From Candidatus Avelusimicrobium stercoris (GTDB lineage Bacteria; Elusimicrobiota; Elusimicrobia; Elusimicrobiales; Elusimicrobiaceae), in assembly GCA_002432025.1 (NCBI GenBank), contig DJFE01000019.1, positions 101,897 through 165,896 of the forward strand: DNA of 64,000 nucleotides, given 5' to 3'. The notes beneath the pieces are model-generated. The model ran no database searches. It saw only the letters and a program-made list of their open reading frames with translations, and was not told where the DNA came from. Shown one piece after another: positions 7,741-15,580 of the stretch; the first letter of the stretch is position 1, and each line of letters begins with the position of its first letter. A program made the translations under genes and the position numbers.

Positions 7741-9126
7741 ATGTTCGCAAAATTAGTAGGTTGGCTTAAACCTTTGCCGGACGGAACACCTATTTCCGAC
7801 GAGGCACAGATTAAGCGTTTGTACCGTAACTGGCGTATTAAGATGTTCTTCGGCATGTACTTTGGTTATGCCTTGTTTTATTTCACCCGCAAAAATTTGG
7901 ATTATGTAAAACCTGCGCTGAGCCAAAACTTTGGCTTGGACGTAATTCAGTTGGGGTATATCGGCACGACGATTTATCTTACCTATGGTATTGGTAAATT
8001 TTTAAGTGGCGTGCTGGCGGACCGCTGCAACATCCGCGGCGTAATGGCCTTGGGGTTGTTTGTATCTTCGCTTATTAACTTGGCGTTCCCCTTCTTGCCG
8101 CAATTCCAAACCTTCTTGGGCAATATGGGCATTACCTTGCCGCTCGTAGCCTTGGCTGCGTTTGCCTGGGGCTTGAACGGTGTGGCGCAGTCTATGGGGT
8201 TTCCTCCGGTAGCCAAAGGCTTGGTGTACTGGTTCTCCCCCTCTGAAAGAGCGACCAAATGGACGCTGTGGTCTTCTTCCCACACGTTCGGCGCGTTCTT
8301 TGTGGGCGTGTTGATTTCTTACCTGCTCAAATTGGATATGTGGAAAATGGCCTTCATCGTACCTGCTTTTATGGGTATTTGTTACAGCATTTTCTTAATG
8401 TTCTTCTTGACCGATAAACCCACCACTGTGGGCTTGCCTCCTATTGAAGTTTACAGAAACGACGTGATGCCCGTGAAGGAAAAGAGCACTCTTTCCCACT
8501 GGGAAATCCTCAAAAAACACGTTCTTAAAAACCCGTTCCTCTGGGCCTTGGCCATTTCGTACATCTTTATTTACTATGTACGCTTTGCCACGTTGGACTG
8601 GGGTACGATGTTCTTAACGCAAGAACGCGGTTTTACGCCCGACGGCGCCGTGTCCGCTATGAAGTGGATGCCTTTCTTGGGTATGCCGGGCGGCATTGTG
8701 GCTGGTTACTTGGCTGATAAATTCTTCCAGGGCCGCTGCACCCAAATGAACATTATTTACTTGGTCATCTTGGCTGCCAGCTGCTGGGGCTTTTATTGCG
8801 TGGCCGGTACGGACCAGTTCTTCTGGACGTCCTTGCTCGCTTCGTTCATCGGTTTCTTTGTGGACGGCCCGCAGAACCTCGCGGGTGGTGTACAGGCGTC
8901 CCGCGTAACCGTGCAGGAATCCGTTTCCGCCGCGTGCGGCTTTACGGGTATGTTCGGTTACTTCGGTGCTATGCTGTCCAGCACTGGGGCGGCGTACATT
9001 AGCAAGAGTTTCGGCTGGAAAGGCGTGTACTTCTCCTGCATTATTGCGTGTATCATCGCAATGGGCTTTATTGCCACCACTTGGAAGAAGGAAGCCTCCT
9101 CTATTGCTGCTGAAAATAATAAATAA
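7741..9126 (+). CDS. Organophosphate:phosphate antiporter (UhpT/UhpC/GlpT family MFS)
   Basis: 461 residues with about twelve membrane helices. The N-terminus has YRNWRIKMFFGMYFGYALFY followed by FTRKN, the hallmark of the UhpT/GlpT family, which exchanges hexose 6-phosphate or glycerol 3-phosphate for phosphate across the inner membrane. GKFLSGVLADR is the family's loop 2-3 signature. The sequence alone does not separate UhpT (transporter) from UhpC (sensor); with no two-component genes next to it, a transporter is more likely. It is monocistronic with a long leader and its own terminator. The downstream glycolytic genes (pyruvate kinase, GAPDH) are not in the same transcript. Confidence 0.85.
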   Translation: MFAKLVGWLKPLPDGTPISDEAQIKRLYRNWRIKMFFGMYFGYALFYFTRKNLDYVKPALSQNFGLDVIQLGYIGTTIYLTYGIGKFLSGVLADRCNIRGVMALGLFVSSLINLAFPFLPQFQTFLGNMGITLPLVALAAFAWGLNGVAQSMGFPPVAKGLVYWFSPSERATKWTLWSSSHTFGAFFVGVLISYLLKLDMWKMAFIVPAFMGICYSIFLMFFLTDKPTTVGLPPIEVYRNDVMPVKEKSTLSHWEILKKHVLKNPFLWALAISYIFIYYVRFATLDWGTMFLTQERGFTPDGAVSAMKWMPFLGMPGGIVAGYLADKFFQGRCTQMNIIYLVILAASCWGFYCVAGTDQFFWTSLLASFIGFFVDGPQNLAGGVQASRVTVQESVSAACGFTGMFGYFGAMLSSTGAAYISKSFGWKGVYFSCIIACIIAMGFIATTWKKEASSIAAENNK

Positions 9127-9152
9127 CATTTACTGTTATTCTTAGTTAAAAA

Positions 9153-9179
9153 CCCCCGGGACTAACCCCGGGGGTTTTT
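9153..9179 (+). terminator. Terminator of the sugar-phosphate antiporter gene
   Basis: CCCCCGGG (9153-9160) pairs with CCCGGGGG (9167-9174), followed by TTTTT, 26 nt after the stop codon. Confidence 0.92.
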
Positions 9180-9250
9180 GCATGGTATAAAAATCCACCG
9201 GCTATGCCGGTGGTAGAAAAAAAGGTTTACCGGTGAGAACGACAGAAAAA

Positions 9251-9306
9251 CTCCTTGTGCTAGAATTAAATTACCTGTGTCAGCAGGTAATTTAAAGCAC
9301 AAGGAG
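9251..9306 (+). promoter_or_regulatory. Long hairpin sequestering the tnpA ribosome-binding site
   Basis: CTCCTTGTGCT (9251-9261) pairs perfectly with AGCACAAGGAG (9296-9306), and inside it TAAATTACCTG (9267-9277) pairs with CAGGTAATTTA (9284-9294). The 3' arm contains the AAGGAG ribosome site of tnpA. In IS200 of enterobacteria such a stem keeps transposase translation very low; the same role is inferred here. Confidence 0.8.
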
Positions 9307-9315
9307 GTCCTTACT

Positions 9316-9765
9316 ATGGATAAGGACATAGATAAGTTAGCACATATAGTATTTGCACCGAAATATCGCAGACAAATACTCTACAAAGACAAAAAGGCCG
9401 AAATAGGGAAAATACTGAGACAGTTGTGCCAATGGAAAGAGGTGCAAATACTGGAAGCAGAGATCTGCCCGGAGCACATACATATGTTGTTAAAGATACC
9501 GCCAAAAATTAGCGTGGCCGGGTTTATGGGATATCTAAAAGGCAAGAGCAGCCTACTAATCTATGAAAGATTTGGCAACTTAAAGTATAGGTATGGGAAT
9601 AAGAACTTTTGGTGCCGAGGGTATTATGTAGATACGGTAGGGAAGAATAGCAAAAAGATAGCGGAGTATATACAAAATCAGTTAAAGATAGACCAGATGG
9701 AAAACCCCCTTCCGTTTTATGACGGACTGGACGGAAGAATAGGGAAACGCGAACGACAGGAGTAG
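9316..9765 (+). CDS. tnpA: IS200-type transposase TnpA (HUH/Y1 single-strand transposase)
   Basis: 149 residues starting at ATG 9316, 9 nt after AAGGAG. The N-terminus has HIVFAPKYRRQILY, the HUH metal-binding pair is in CPEHIHMLLKIPP, and the catalytic Tyr lies in CRGYYVDTVG. This enzyme cuts and rejoins single-stranded DNA at hairpin-marked ends during replication (peel-and-paste transposition). The gene is complete with no stops, so the element may be active. Length is typical of the family (about 140-155). Confidence 0.92.
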   Translation: MDKDIDKLAHIVFAPKYRRQILYKDKKAEIGKILRQLCQWKEVQILEAEICPEHIHMLLKIPPKISVAGFMGYLKGKSSLLIYERFGNLKYRYGNKNFWCRGYYVDTVGKNSKKIAEYIQNQLKIDQMENPLPFYDGLDGRIGKRERQE

Positions 9766-9840
9766 TTGGGGCTAGATATCTAGCGGACTAGTAATAGAGG
9801 GCAGGGCCCGCATATGAAAAACCCCCGGCTACGCCGGGGG

Positions 9841-10087
9841 ATAGTTATTTTTTGCGGTTCTTTCCGTGAATTATTTAAAAAGGTTTCTTGTCTGCTAAAA
9901 AAGGCCCCACTTAAAACAAGAGCCCCCTTTATAAAGGGATGTGCCTTTCTTTGTGTAAAAAGGCCCATTAGCGCAGTATTTAGGTCGCTATCTATAAAAG
10001 ATTACTCCCCCTGATGCTTGGCTGCTGGCGGCCTTATAGTACATTAAATTTTCCTAACGATATTTGCTGTCTGGGCGATTTTTAGGC
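9841..10087. other. Intergenic stretch after the IS element, no gene recognised
   Basis: Besides a 14-bp palindrome, CCCTTTATAAAGGG (near 9932-9945), I see no promoter, RNA or plausible gene. A 66-codon open frame runs through the right end of the IS and this region, but it lacks a ribosome site and looks like chance. The stretch could be decayed sequence brought in or disrupted by the IS. Confidence 0.4.
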
Positions 10088-10120
10088 AAAAAAATACGCC
10101 GCCCGGGAGTGGGCGGCGTA
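10088..10120 (-). terminator. Terminator of pyk
   Basis: Read on the minus strand: TACGCCGCCC pairs with GGGCGGCGTA (10-bp perfect arms, 10111-10120 and 10095-10104) followed by TTTTTTT. Confidence 0.92.
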
Positions 10121-10141
10121 TCAATCAACCAATATAATTAA

Positions 10142-11563
10142 TTAGATGTTCATAACGTAGAGCATATTGGTTGTACCGGCTTTACCAAACGGAATACCGG
10201 CGGTTATTACTACATTGTCGCCTTCTTTGGCTAAACCTTGGGCGAGGACGGCTTTTTTGGCTTCGCGCGTCATATCGTCAAAGTTCTTCAAATTGTCAAT
10301 GACAATCGGCGTTACGCCCCATACCACAGCCAACTGGCGGGCGGTGGTTACGTTCGGCGTAAGGGCCAAAATCGGCAAGCCGCCGGCGCGTTGTTGGGAA
10401 GCACGCAAGGTGGTGGAACCGGAATCGGTAAATGTTACAATTACGTTGGCCGTATCCAAGTTGGTGGCCACAATGCCGGCACCCGTGGTGATGGCGCCTT
10501 CTTTGGTGGAATCATTTTTGCGTTCCAACAAGGAAAGGCCTTTGCGGTAACGGTGGTCTTTTTCTACGGTTTCAATAATGCGGCGCATCGTGGTAACGGC
10601 TTCCACAGGGTGTTCGCCTTGGGCGGTTTCGGCGGAGAGCATTACTGCGTCCACACCGTCGTAAACGGCGGTAGCCACGTCGGAGGCTTCGGCGCGGGTG
10701 GGCATAATATTGTGAATCATAGATTCCAACATCTGCGTAGCAATGATGACCGGTTTGCCCGCTTTGCGGCAGCCGGAAACAATTTTCTTCTGCAAGACTG
10801 GGACGAGTTCGGGGCTGGTTTCAACACCCAGGTCGCCGCGGGCAACCATTACAACGTCGGTCAAGTCAATAATTTCGCGCAAGTGTTCAATGGCGGAGGG
10901 CTTTTCAATTTTGGAAATGATGTGCGCTTTGGATTTCATCAAACTGCGCAATTCAATCAAGTCTTCCGGTTCCTGAACGAAGGACAAACCGATGAAATCG
11001 GCGCCCAACATTTCGGCGATTTTCAAATCTTCTTTATCTTTGGCGGTCAGCGCGGAAAGCGGCAATTTTACGCCGGGTACGTTTACGCCTTTTTTGTTGG
11101 AAAGTTCGCCGCCCGCAATAACGGTGCAGTCGGCGGTATCAGCGGTGTGGGCATCCACACGCAAGCGGACTACGCCGTCGTTAAGCAAAAGTTCCAGGCC
11201 GTCTTTCATAGCGGCAAAAATTTCTTTGTGGGGCAGGCAAACGCGGGTCTGATCCCCGGGTTCCGGGTTCATATCCAAGCGGAATTTGTCGCCTTCCTTC
11301 AAGTGGATGCGGTAATCTTTAAACGTGCCAACGCGGAGTTTCGGGCCTTGCAAGTCAAACAAGATACCCAAGGTGCAGTTGTATTTCTTTTCCATCTTGC
11401 GGATGTTGGTTACTCTTTCCTGGTATTCAGGCAACGAACCGTGGCTGCAATTGCAGCGGAACACGGAAACGCCGGCTTTTACCAAGGCTTCAATGGATTT
11501 TTCATCGCTGGTGTCGGGACCGATGGTCGCGACGATTTTGCAAAAGTCAGTATTTTTCGGCAT
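10142..11563 (-). CDS. pyk: Pyruvate kinase
   Basis: 473 residues, normal length. It converts phosphoenolpyruvate and ADP to pyruvate and ATP, the last step of glycolysis. Landmarks: KIVATIGPDT at the N-terminus, the substrate loop FRCNCSHG (most enzymes have RxNxSHG, and the R, N, S and H are kept but two Cys flank the Asn), ISKIEKPSAIEHLREI with the catalytic Lys, VMVARGDLGVE, and TQMLESMIHNIMPTRAE, followed by a C-terminal alpha/beta domain ending in a nucleotide-type GTTNMLYV. It is monocistronic with its own terminator and a good minus-strand promoter at 11624-11652. Confidence 0.97.
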   Translation of the reverse strand: MPKNTDFCKIVATIGPDTSDEKSIEALVKAGVSVFRCNCSHGSLPEYQERVTNIRKMEKKYNCTLGILFDLQGPKLRVGTFKDYRIHLKEGDKFRLDMNPEPGDQTRVCLPHKEIFAAMKDGLELLLNDGVVRLRVDAHTADTADCTVIAGGELSNKKGVNVPGVKLPLSALTAKDKEDLKIAEMLGADFIGLSFVQEPEDLIELRSLMKSKAHIISKIEKPSAIEHLREIIDLTDVVMVARGDLGVETSPELVPVLQKKIVSGCRKAGKPVIIATQMLESMIHNIMPTRAEASDVATAVYDGVDAVMLSAETAQGEHPVEAVTTMRRIIETVEKDHRYRKGLSLLERKNDSTKEGAITTGAGIVATNLDTANVIVTFTDSGSTTLRASQQRAGGLPILALTPNVTTARQLAVVWGVTPIVIDNLKNFDDMTREAKKAVLAQGLAKEGDNVVITAGIPFGKAGTTNMLYVMNI

Positions 11564-11623
11564 AATCTTAATTTTATTTCCTCTATCTAACTATATGAGA
11601 GGGGCAAATCCCCTTCTGTTATT

Positions 11624-11652
11624 ATTTTATTATTTTTGGAGCGTGTTGTCAT
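11624..11652 (-). promoter_or_regulatory. Promoter of pyk
   Basis: On the minus strand: ATGACA (11652-11647), 17 nt, TAAAAT (11629-11624). The transcript would begin near 11617 and carry a GAGGAAA ribosome site before ATG 11563. Confidence 0.6.
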
Positions 11653-11672
11653 AGGTTTATTGTACTAGAAAA

Positions 11673-11701
11673 TTGAAAACGCCCTTTAAATTCGCTAAAA
11701 T
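11673..11701 (+). promoter_or_regulatory. Promoter of the AlaX-like gene, predicting a leaderless mRNA
   Basis: TTGAAA (11673-11678), 17 nt, TAAAAT (11696-11701). The expected transcription start, about 7 nt on, coincides with ATG 11709, and there is no ribosome site before that codon. Confidence 0.65.
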
Positions 11702-11708
11702 ATACCGT

Positions 11709-12164
11709 ATGGATACGTCTTTGCAGCCTAAAAAAGATTATTTTCCCCCGATGCACACCGCCGAACATATCTTGAACCAGACGATGGTCCGCCTGTTCGG
11801 CTGCGAGCGGAGTTTAACCAACCATATTGAAAAGAATAAATCCAAGTGCGATTATTTCTTGCCGTCGGCTCCGACGGAGGAACAGTTGCGCGAGGTGGAA
11901 GATATGGTAAACGACGTGATTGCCGGTCAACTGCCGGTAACCGCCGAGGAACTCCCCCGCGAGGTGGCGGAAAAAAGCGTGGATTTATCCCGCTTGCCGC
12001 CCGAAGCCGGGAACACCGTGCGCTTGGTGCGCGTGGGCGGGTATGACGTGTGCCCCTGCATTGGCAAGCACGTTACCAACACCCGCGAAATCGGGCATTT
12101 TAAAATAATCAGTTGGTCTTATCAAGACGGCAAATTGCGTATCCGCTACAAACTAGAAGATTAA
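11709..12164 (+). CDS. Standalone alanyl-tRNA editing-domain protein (AlaX-like)
   Basis: 151 residues corresponding to the second additional domain of alanyl-/threonyl-tRNA synthetases. The zinc-binding HxxxH is in MHTAEHILNQT and the CxxxH is in CPCIGKHVTNTREIGHFK. Such proteins deacylate mischarged tRNA-Ala (usually Ser-tRNA-Ala) in trans. A longer reading from TTG 11673 would make the -35 box part of the gene, so ATG 11709 is preferred; it sits exactly where the transcript should start. The next gene begins 14 nt after the stop codon and is probably co-transcribed. Confidence 0.85.
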   Translation: MDTSLQPKKDYFPPMHTAEHILNQTMVRLFGCERSLTNHIEKNKSKCDYFLPSAPTEEQLREVEDMVNDVIAGQLPVTAEELPREVAEKSVDLSRLPPEAGNTVRLVRVGGYDVCPCIGKHVTNTREIGHFKIISWSYQDGKLRIRYKLED

Positions 12165-12178
12165 TCCCCAGGAGAATT

Positions 12179-13051
12179 ATGAAACTTTTGCAAAAAGCAT
12201 TACTGCTGGTTGCTTTGGTGTCGTTTTGCGGCGTTTTGCACGCGCAGGACGGCAAACGGGGCTGGCAGATTGAACTAAAAAAAATCGCGCTTGACGTAAC
12301 TTCCACCGAAGTAAAACACGCCCAGGAATATAAGGATTTTTCCGACGCACGCTTGAACGGCGACTCCCAAACCGCCGTGCGTGGCAACTTGGATGCTATT
12401 TCCGACTACCACGCCGAGCATTACTTGTGGACCAATGAACTGTTAATGGACTACGGCCGCACGAAAATCCGCCCCGTGGAAGGCGAAACCTTAACCAACG
12501 AAAACGCCGACAAAATTTTGTTCACCACGGGCTACACCCAACGCTTGTGGAAGGTGGAAAACTTTTTGGGCGGTTTTGAAGCGGGCCCGTTTGCTAACTT
12601 GGGCTACGAAACCGAATTTACCAAGCCCGACAATGCCCCCCGCACCCGCATTTTGCGCGGTACGGCCGGCGTAAAAATGTTTGAAGGCAAATACTTAAAG
12701 AGTTTGTTTGCCGCGGTGGTGGGCGAGCGCGATTTTACTTACAGTCCCAATTCCACCAAATTGGCTTGGGAAGCAGGGTTTAAAATTGAGCAGCCGGTGC
12801 GTGAGGGCGTAACTGCCAAATACTCCGCTCTGTTTCGCGATTATTTAAGCGAATCCGAAACGCGCCAGACCGACTTAGATTATGAATTTACCGCGGATGC
12901 GCGTTTGGAAGTGGAACTCTACAAAAACTTATATTTGGCTCCGTTTATCAGTTATTACACGGCGCAGGCCAAATACTTTGGCACCCGCGGCGAAAATATT
13001 TATGTAGGCGTGTCGTTATCGTTTAGCCACATTTTTAAAGAAGCCAAATAA
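12179..13051 (+). CDS. Predicted outer-membrane beta-barrel protein
   Basis: 290 residues from ATG 12179 (GGAG 7 nt before). It has a signal peptide (MKLLQKALLLVALVSF, cleavage after VLHAQ). The mature part is made of alternating hydrophobic/polar strands rich in Tyr, Trp and Phe with short turns, and ends in VGVSLSFSHIFKEAK, an amphipathic last strand of the type recognised by the barrel-assembly machinery, though a few charged residues follow the final aromatic. It resembles DUF481/DUF3078-type small barrels in layout, but I cannot place it in a family. Likely co-transcribed with the AlaX-like gene; the pairing suggests no functional link. Confidence 0.65.
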   Translation: MKLLQKALLLVALVSFCGVLHAQDGKRGWQIELKKIALDVTSTEVKHAQEYKDFSDARLNGDSQTAVRGNLDAISDYHAEHYLWTNELLMDYGRTKIRPVEGETLTNENADKILFTTGYTQRLWKVENFLGGFEAGPFANLGYETEFTKPDNAPRTRILRGTAGVKMFEGKYLKSLFAAVVGERDFTYSPNSTKLAWEAGFKIEQPVREGVTAKYSALFRDYLSESETRQTDLDYEFTADARLEVELYKNLYLAPFISYYTAQAKYFGTRGENIYVGVSLSFSHIFKEAK

Positions 13052-13069
13052 GCGGTAAATTGACCCATA

Positions 13070-13101
13070 AAAAACCCCGGTCATCAGCCGGGGCTTTTTT
13101 T
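13070..13101. terminator. Bidirectional terminator between convergent genes
   Basis: AAAAACCCCGG and CCGGGGCTTTTT form a stem with A-runs and T-runs on both sides, so it can serve both the barrel gene (plus) and the exported protein gene ending at 13117 (minus). Confidence 0.85.
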
Positions 13102-13116
13102 ATATATCTTTTGTTG

Positions 13117-14001
13117 TTAGCGGAGGAAGCCACCTCTGTTGAATTGGTCCGTCCAAGTGCTATGCGGGCGGGTGGTTCCGGCGTTTATTTTCTCCACGAT
13201 TTGGCTCAGCGATTCCGGGCCGTATTCCCCGTGGATATAGACATCCAAAATATCTTCGGCCGGAATATCCTCGTAGGAATAATAAATGGTCTTGGTGGAG
13301 TTAAATTCTGCGCTCTTTCCCAGTTCCATTGTCGGTTTGCGTTTGACCACGAATACTACGCCGATGCCGTCTTTTTTATATCCGCTTTGAAAGATATAGT
13401 GGCTGGCTTCGTTGTACGAGGAGGACAAACTGACTGCCGCCCCTCTTTCATCCGTGCCCGTATTCCATTTGGAATCCTTGGGCGAAAAGCCTTTCTTTAA
13501 AATAGCCGTTAATTCTTCGGGCGTGATAATCATCCCGCGGTAAAGTACTTTGTCGGAATTTTTATCCGGATGATAAATTTGCTCCGGTCTGCTTCTGTAT
13601 GGGTCAATACGGCGCATATAAAAACCCTCAATATAGTTTTGCGGCAAATGATAGGAAGCCAATAATTCCGCACGGTATTTTTGCACCTCATCAATCCACA
13701 CCTGCTGCGGGGTAATACCGGCGGCGCGCTGTTGGGCTGATTTCACTTGGAGTTCTTTTGCCTTTTGGTTTACTGCCACTTTTAATTGGGTAACTGGCAA
13801 TTGGATTACCTTAGCCTTAAATTGCGGATTATTATAAGGTATTTTTACTTTAATGCCCGGTACTGCGCCTTTGGGAAGGGTACCCACGGGCAATTTGAAG
13901 ACCTTCATTTTAGTAGGCTTTACAGGAAACCTCTGCGCCTGAACATAAGGCGCGGTAGCCGCACAAAGAAGCGTAGCGAGAAGTATATTTATGTATTTCA
14001 T
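13117..14001 (-). CDS. Exported protein with ADP-ribosyltransferase-like C-terminal domain
   Basis: 294 residues with a signal peptide (MKYINILLATLLCAATAPYV, cleavage after VQAQ). Residues ~25-100 are a Lys/Pro-rich linker. The C-terminal ~150 residues follow the order of an ADP-ribosyltransferase fold of the R-S-E type: KVLYRGMIITPEEL (Arg on strand 1), AAVSLSSSYNEASHYI (Ser-x-Ser strand followed by a helix), VVFVVKRK, and YYSYEDIPAEDILDVYI (acidic strand before the IPxEDI loop). Those enzymes transfer ADP-ribose from NAD+ to targets and are often secreted toxins. The assignment rests on motif order only, and an ExE pair is not clear-cut. The gene is monocistronic with a long upstream region holding hairpins. 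Confidence 0.6.
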   Translation of the reverse strand: MKYINILLATLLCAATAPYVQAQRFPVKPTKMKVFKLPVGTLPKGAVPGIKVKIPYNNPQFKAKVIQLPVTQLKVAVNQKAKELQVKSAQQRAAGITPQQVWIDEVQKYRAELLASYHLPQNYIEGFYMRRIDPYRSRPEQIYHPDKNSDKVLYRGMIITPEELTAILKKGFSPKDSKWNTGTDERGAAVSLSSSYNEASHYIFQSGYKKDGIGVVFVVKRKPTMELGKSAEFNSTKTIYYSYEDIPAEDILDVYIHGEYGPESLSQIVEKINAGTTRPHSTWTDQFNRGGFLR

Positions 14002-14437
14002 TTTGTTTTATCCTTTTGTTTTGAGTACATTTTCTAAAAAAACAAAACCCCGAACTTTTTTTAATAGTCCGGGGGGTGAAAAAATAAAAACTACAATTAC
14101 AATACTGCTGGTTCCGGACTTAAACTATTTTTAATAATAATGGTAAATAGGTTTACCATACAAAATAGATTGAATAGACCAGAAGCGAAAACGGCCGTCT
14201 TCTTTTCAGAAGCGGAAATGGAAACAGAAATCATAGTCCAAAGGTTTTTGCTTTTCATAGATACAAATAGTGTATATTATTTTTGAAAAAAATGCAATAC
14301 TTTTTTTATTTTTTTGCAAGTTTATTTTTGACGCGTGAAAATTGGCGTCTATTCTCCGTCGGCAGACGGCACCAATTTGGCTGCCGTCAACTCTTTAATA
14401 TTATACGTCAAACTAACCCCATAAGCGACTTTTTGCA
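14002..14437. other. Long leader/intergenic region upstream of the ADP-ribosyltransferase-like gene
   Basis: No gene. On the minus strand, close to the start codon at 14001, is a GC-rich stem (CCCCGGACT with AAGTTCGGGG, about 14044-14073) followed by TTTTGTTTTTTT, which has the form of an intrinsic terminator inside the leader. Further upstream is a perfect 8-bp-arm palindrome ATGGTAAA-TAGG-TTTACCAT (about 14139-14158), operator-like. Together they suggest attenuation or repression of the exported protein gene; this is inference. Confidence 0.45.
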
Positions 14438-14472
14438 CAAAAAAAGAGGGCCCCCTTGCGGGAACCCTCTCT
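14438..14472 (-). terminator. Terminator of gapA
   Basis: On the minus strand AGAGGG pairs with CCCTCT with inner CCC/GGG pairs, followed by a run of T (14444-14438). Confidence 0.85.
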
Positions 14473-14486
14473 TGTAACAAATAAGA

Positions 14487-15497
14487 TTATTTGTTTACGG
14501 AAGCCATATGGGCGATCAAATCAAGCACTTTGTTGGAGTAGCCGATTTCGTTATCGTACCAAGATACGACTTTCACAAACGTGTCGGTCAAAGCGATACC
14601 GGCTTTGGCGTCAAAGATAGACGTAAGCGGGCAGCCCAAGAAGTCGGAAGACACGACGGATTCGTCGGTGTAACCCAAAATACCTTTGAGTTCGCCTTCG
14701 GAGGCTTCCTTCATCGCTTTGCAGATTTCTTCGTAGGAGGCCGGTTTAGCCAAGTTTACGGTAAGGTCAACCACGGACACGTCCAAGGTCGGCACGCGCA
14801 TAGACATACCGGTCAATTTGCCGTTAAGTTCAGGAATTACTTTACCTACGGCTTTGGCAGCGCCGGTAGAAGACGGGATGATGTTGCCGGAAGCGGCACG
14901 ACCGCCTCTCCAATCCTTCATAGAAGGACCGTCAACCGTTTTCTGGGTGGCGGTGGTGGAGTGTACGGTGGTCATCAAACCTTCTTTAATACCGAACTTG
15001 TCGTTCAAAACTTTGGCGATAGGAGCCAAGCAGTTCGTGGTGCAGGAAGCGTTGGAAACGAATTGAGTGCCTTTTTTGTAGGTTTTTTCGTTTACGCCGA
15101 CTACGAACATCGGGGTAGCGTCTTTGGACGGAGCAGACATTACCACATATTTGGCGCCGGCTTTAATGTGGGCCTGCGCTTTTTCCTGGGTAAGGAACAA
15201 ACCGGTGGATTCTACTACATATTCGGCACCCACTTTATCCCAAGCCAATTCTTCGGGGTTTTTGCAAGCGGTTACGCGAATTCTTTTGCCGTTGACGATG
15301 AGTTCGGATTTTTCAACGTCCGCTTCCACGGTACCGTTAAATTTGCCGTGCATCGTATCGTATTTGAGCATATAAGCCAAATAGTCAACCGGGCACAAGT
15401 CGTTGATGCCTACGATTTCAATATCTTTGCGTTCTTGCGCCGCGCGGAATACGAAGCGACCGATGCGGCCAAAACCGTTAATACCAACTTTAATCAT
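14487..15497 (-). CDS. gapA: Glyceraldehyde-3-phosphate dehydrogenase
   Basis: 336 residues from ATG 15497, preceded by GGAGGG. It oxidises glyceraldehyde 3-phosphate to 1,3-bisphosphoglycerate with NAD+ in glycolysis. The Rossmann motif is MIKVGINGFGRIGRF, the active-site Cys is in SNASCTTNCLAP, and MTTVHSTTATQKTVDGPS and VSWYDNEIGYSNKV are conserved. Asp at INDLCPVDY favours NAD+. A longer frame from 15515 adds six residues ahead of the ribosome site and is not used. The frameshifted protease gene lies upstream on the same strand with no clear terminator between. Confidence 0.97.
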   Translation of the reverse strand: MIKVGINGFGRIGRFVFRAAQERKDIEIVGINDLCPVDYLAYMLKYDTMHGKFNGTVEADVEKSELIVNGKRIRVTACKNPEELAWDKVGAEYVVESTGLFLTQEKAQAHIKAGAKYVVMSAPSKDATPMFVVGVNEKTYKKGTQFVSNASCTTNCLAPIAKVLNDKFGIKEGLMTTVHSTTATQKTVDGPSMKDWRGGRAASGNIIPSSTGAAKAVGKVIPELNGKLTGMSMRVPTLDVSVVDLTVNLAKPASYEEICKAMKEASEGELKGILGYTDESVVSSDFLGCPLTSIFDAKAGIALTDTFVKVVSWYDNEIGYSNKVLDLIAHMASVNK

Positions 15498-15580
15498 ACT
15501 GTTTACACCCTCCATAGATTTTTTACTTCTGTAAATATTTTACTATTTTTTGAGCCGTTCGTGTACCCCGTTAAATAGGG

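Larger units (their letters stand above)
9195..9840 (+). mobile_element. IS200-type insertion sequence (IS200/IS605 family, tnpA only)
   Basis: A Y1 transposase gene (9316-9765) lies between two similar hairpins: CCACCGGC-TAT-GCCGGTGG (9195-9213) at the left and CCCCCGGC-TAC-GCCGGGGG (9822-9840) at the right, each preceded by a run of A. Members of this family have no terminal inverted repeats and no target duplications; TnpA binds subterminal hairpins at each end, so these mark the element only approximately (total about 650-700 bp). There is no tnpB. It sits just downstream of the transporter's terminator, a harmless site. Confidence 0.8.

Noticed and set aside
9814..10014. 66-codon ORF at the right end of the IS
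   Set aside because: Crosses the IS end hairpin, lacks a ribosome site, and reads as basic low-complexity sequence.
10238..11590. 450-codon open frame on the plus strand opposite pyk
   Set aside because: It is the antisense shadow of pyruvate kinase, with Gly/Phe-rich low-complexity translation and no ribosome site. The same applies to 14508-15578 opposite gapA and 6142-7341 opposite the 1529-aa gene.
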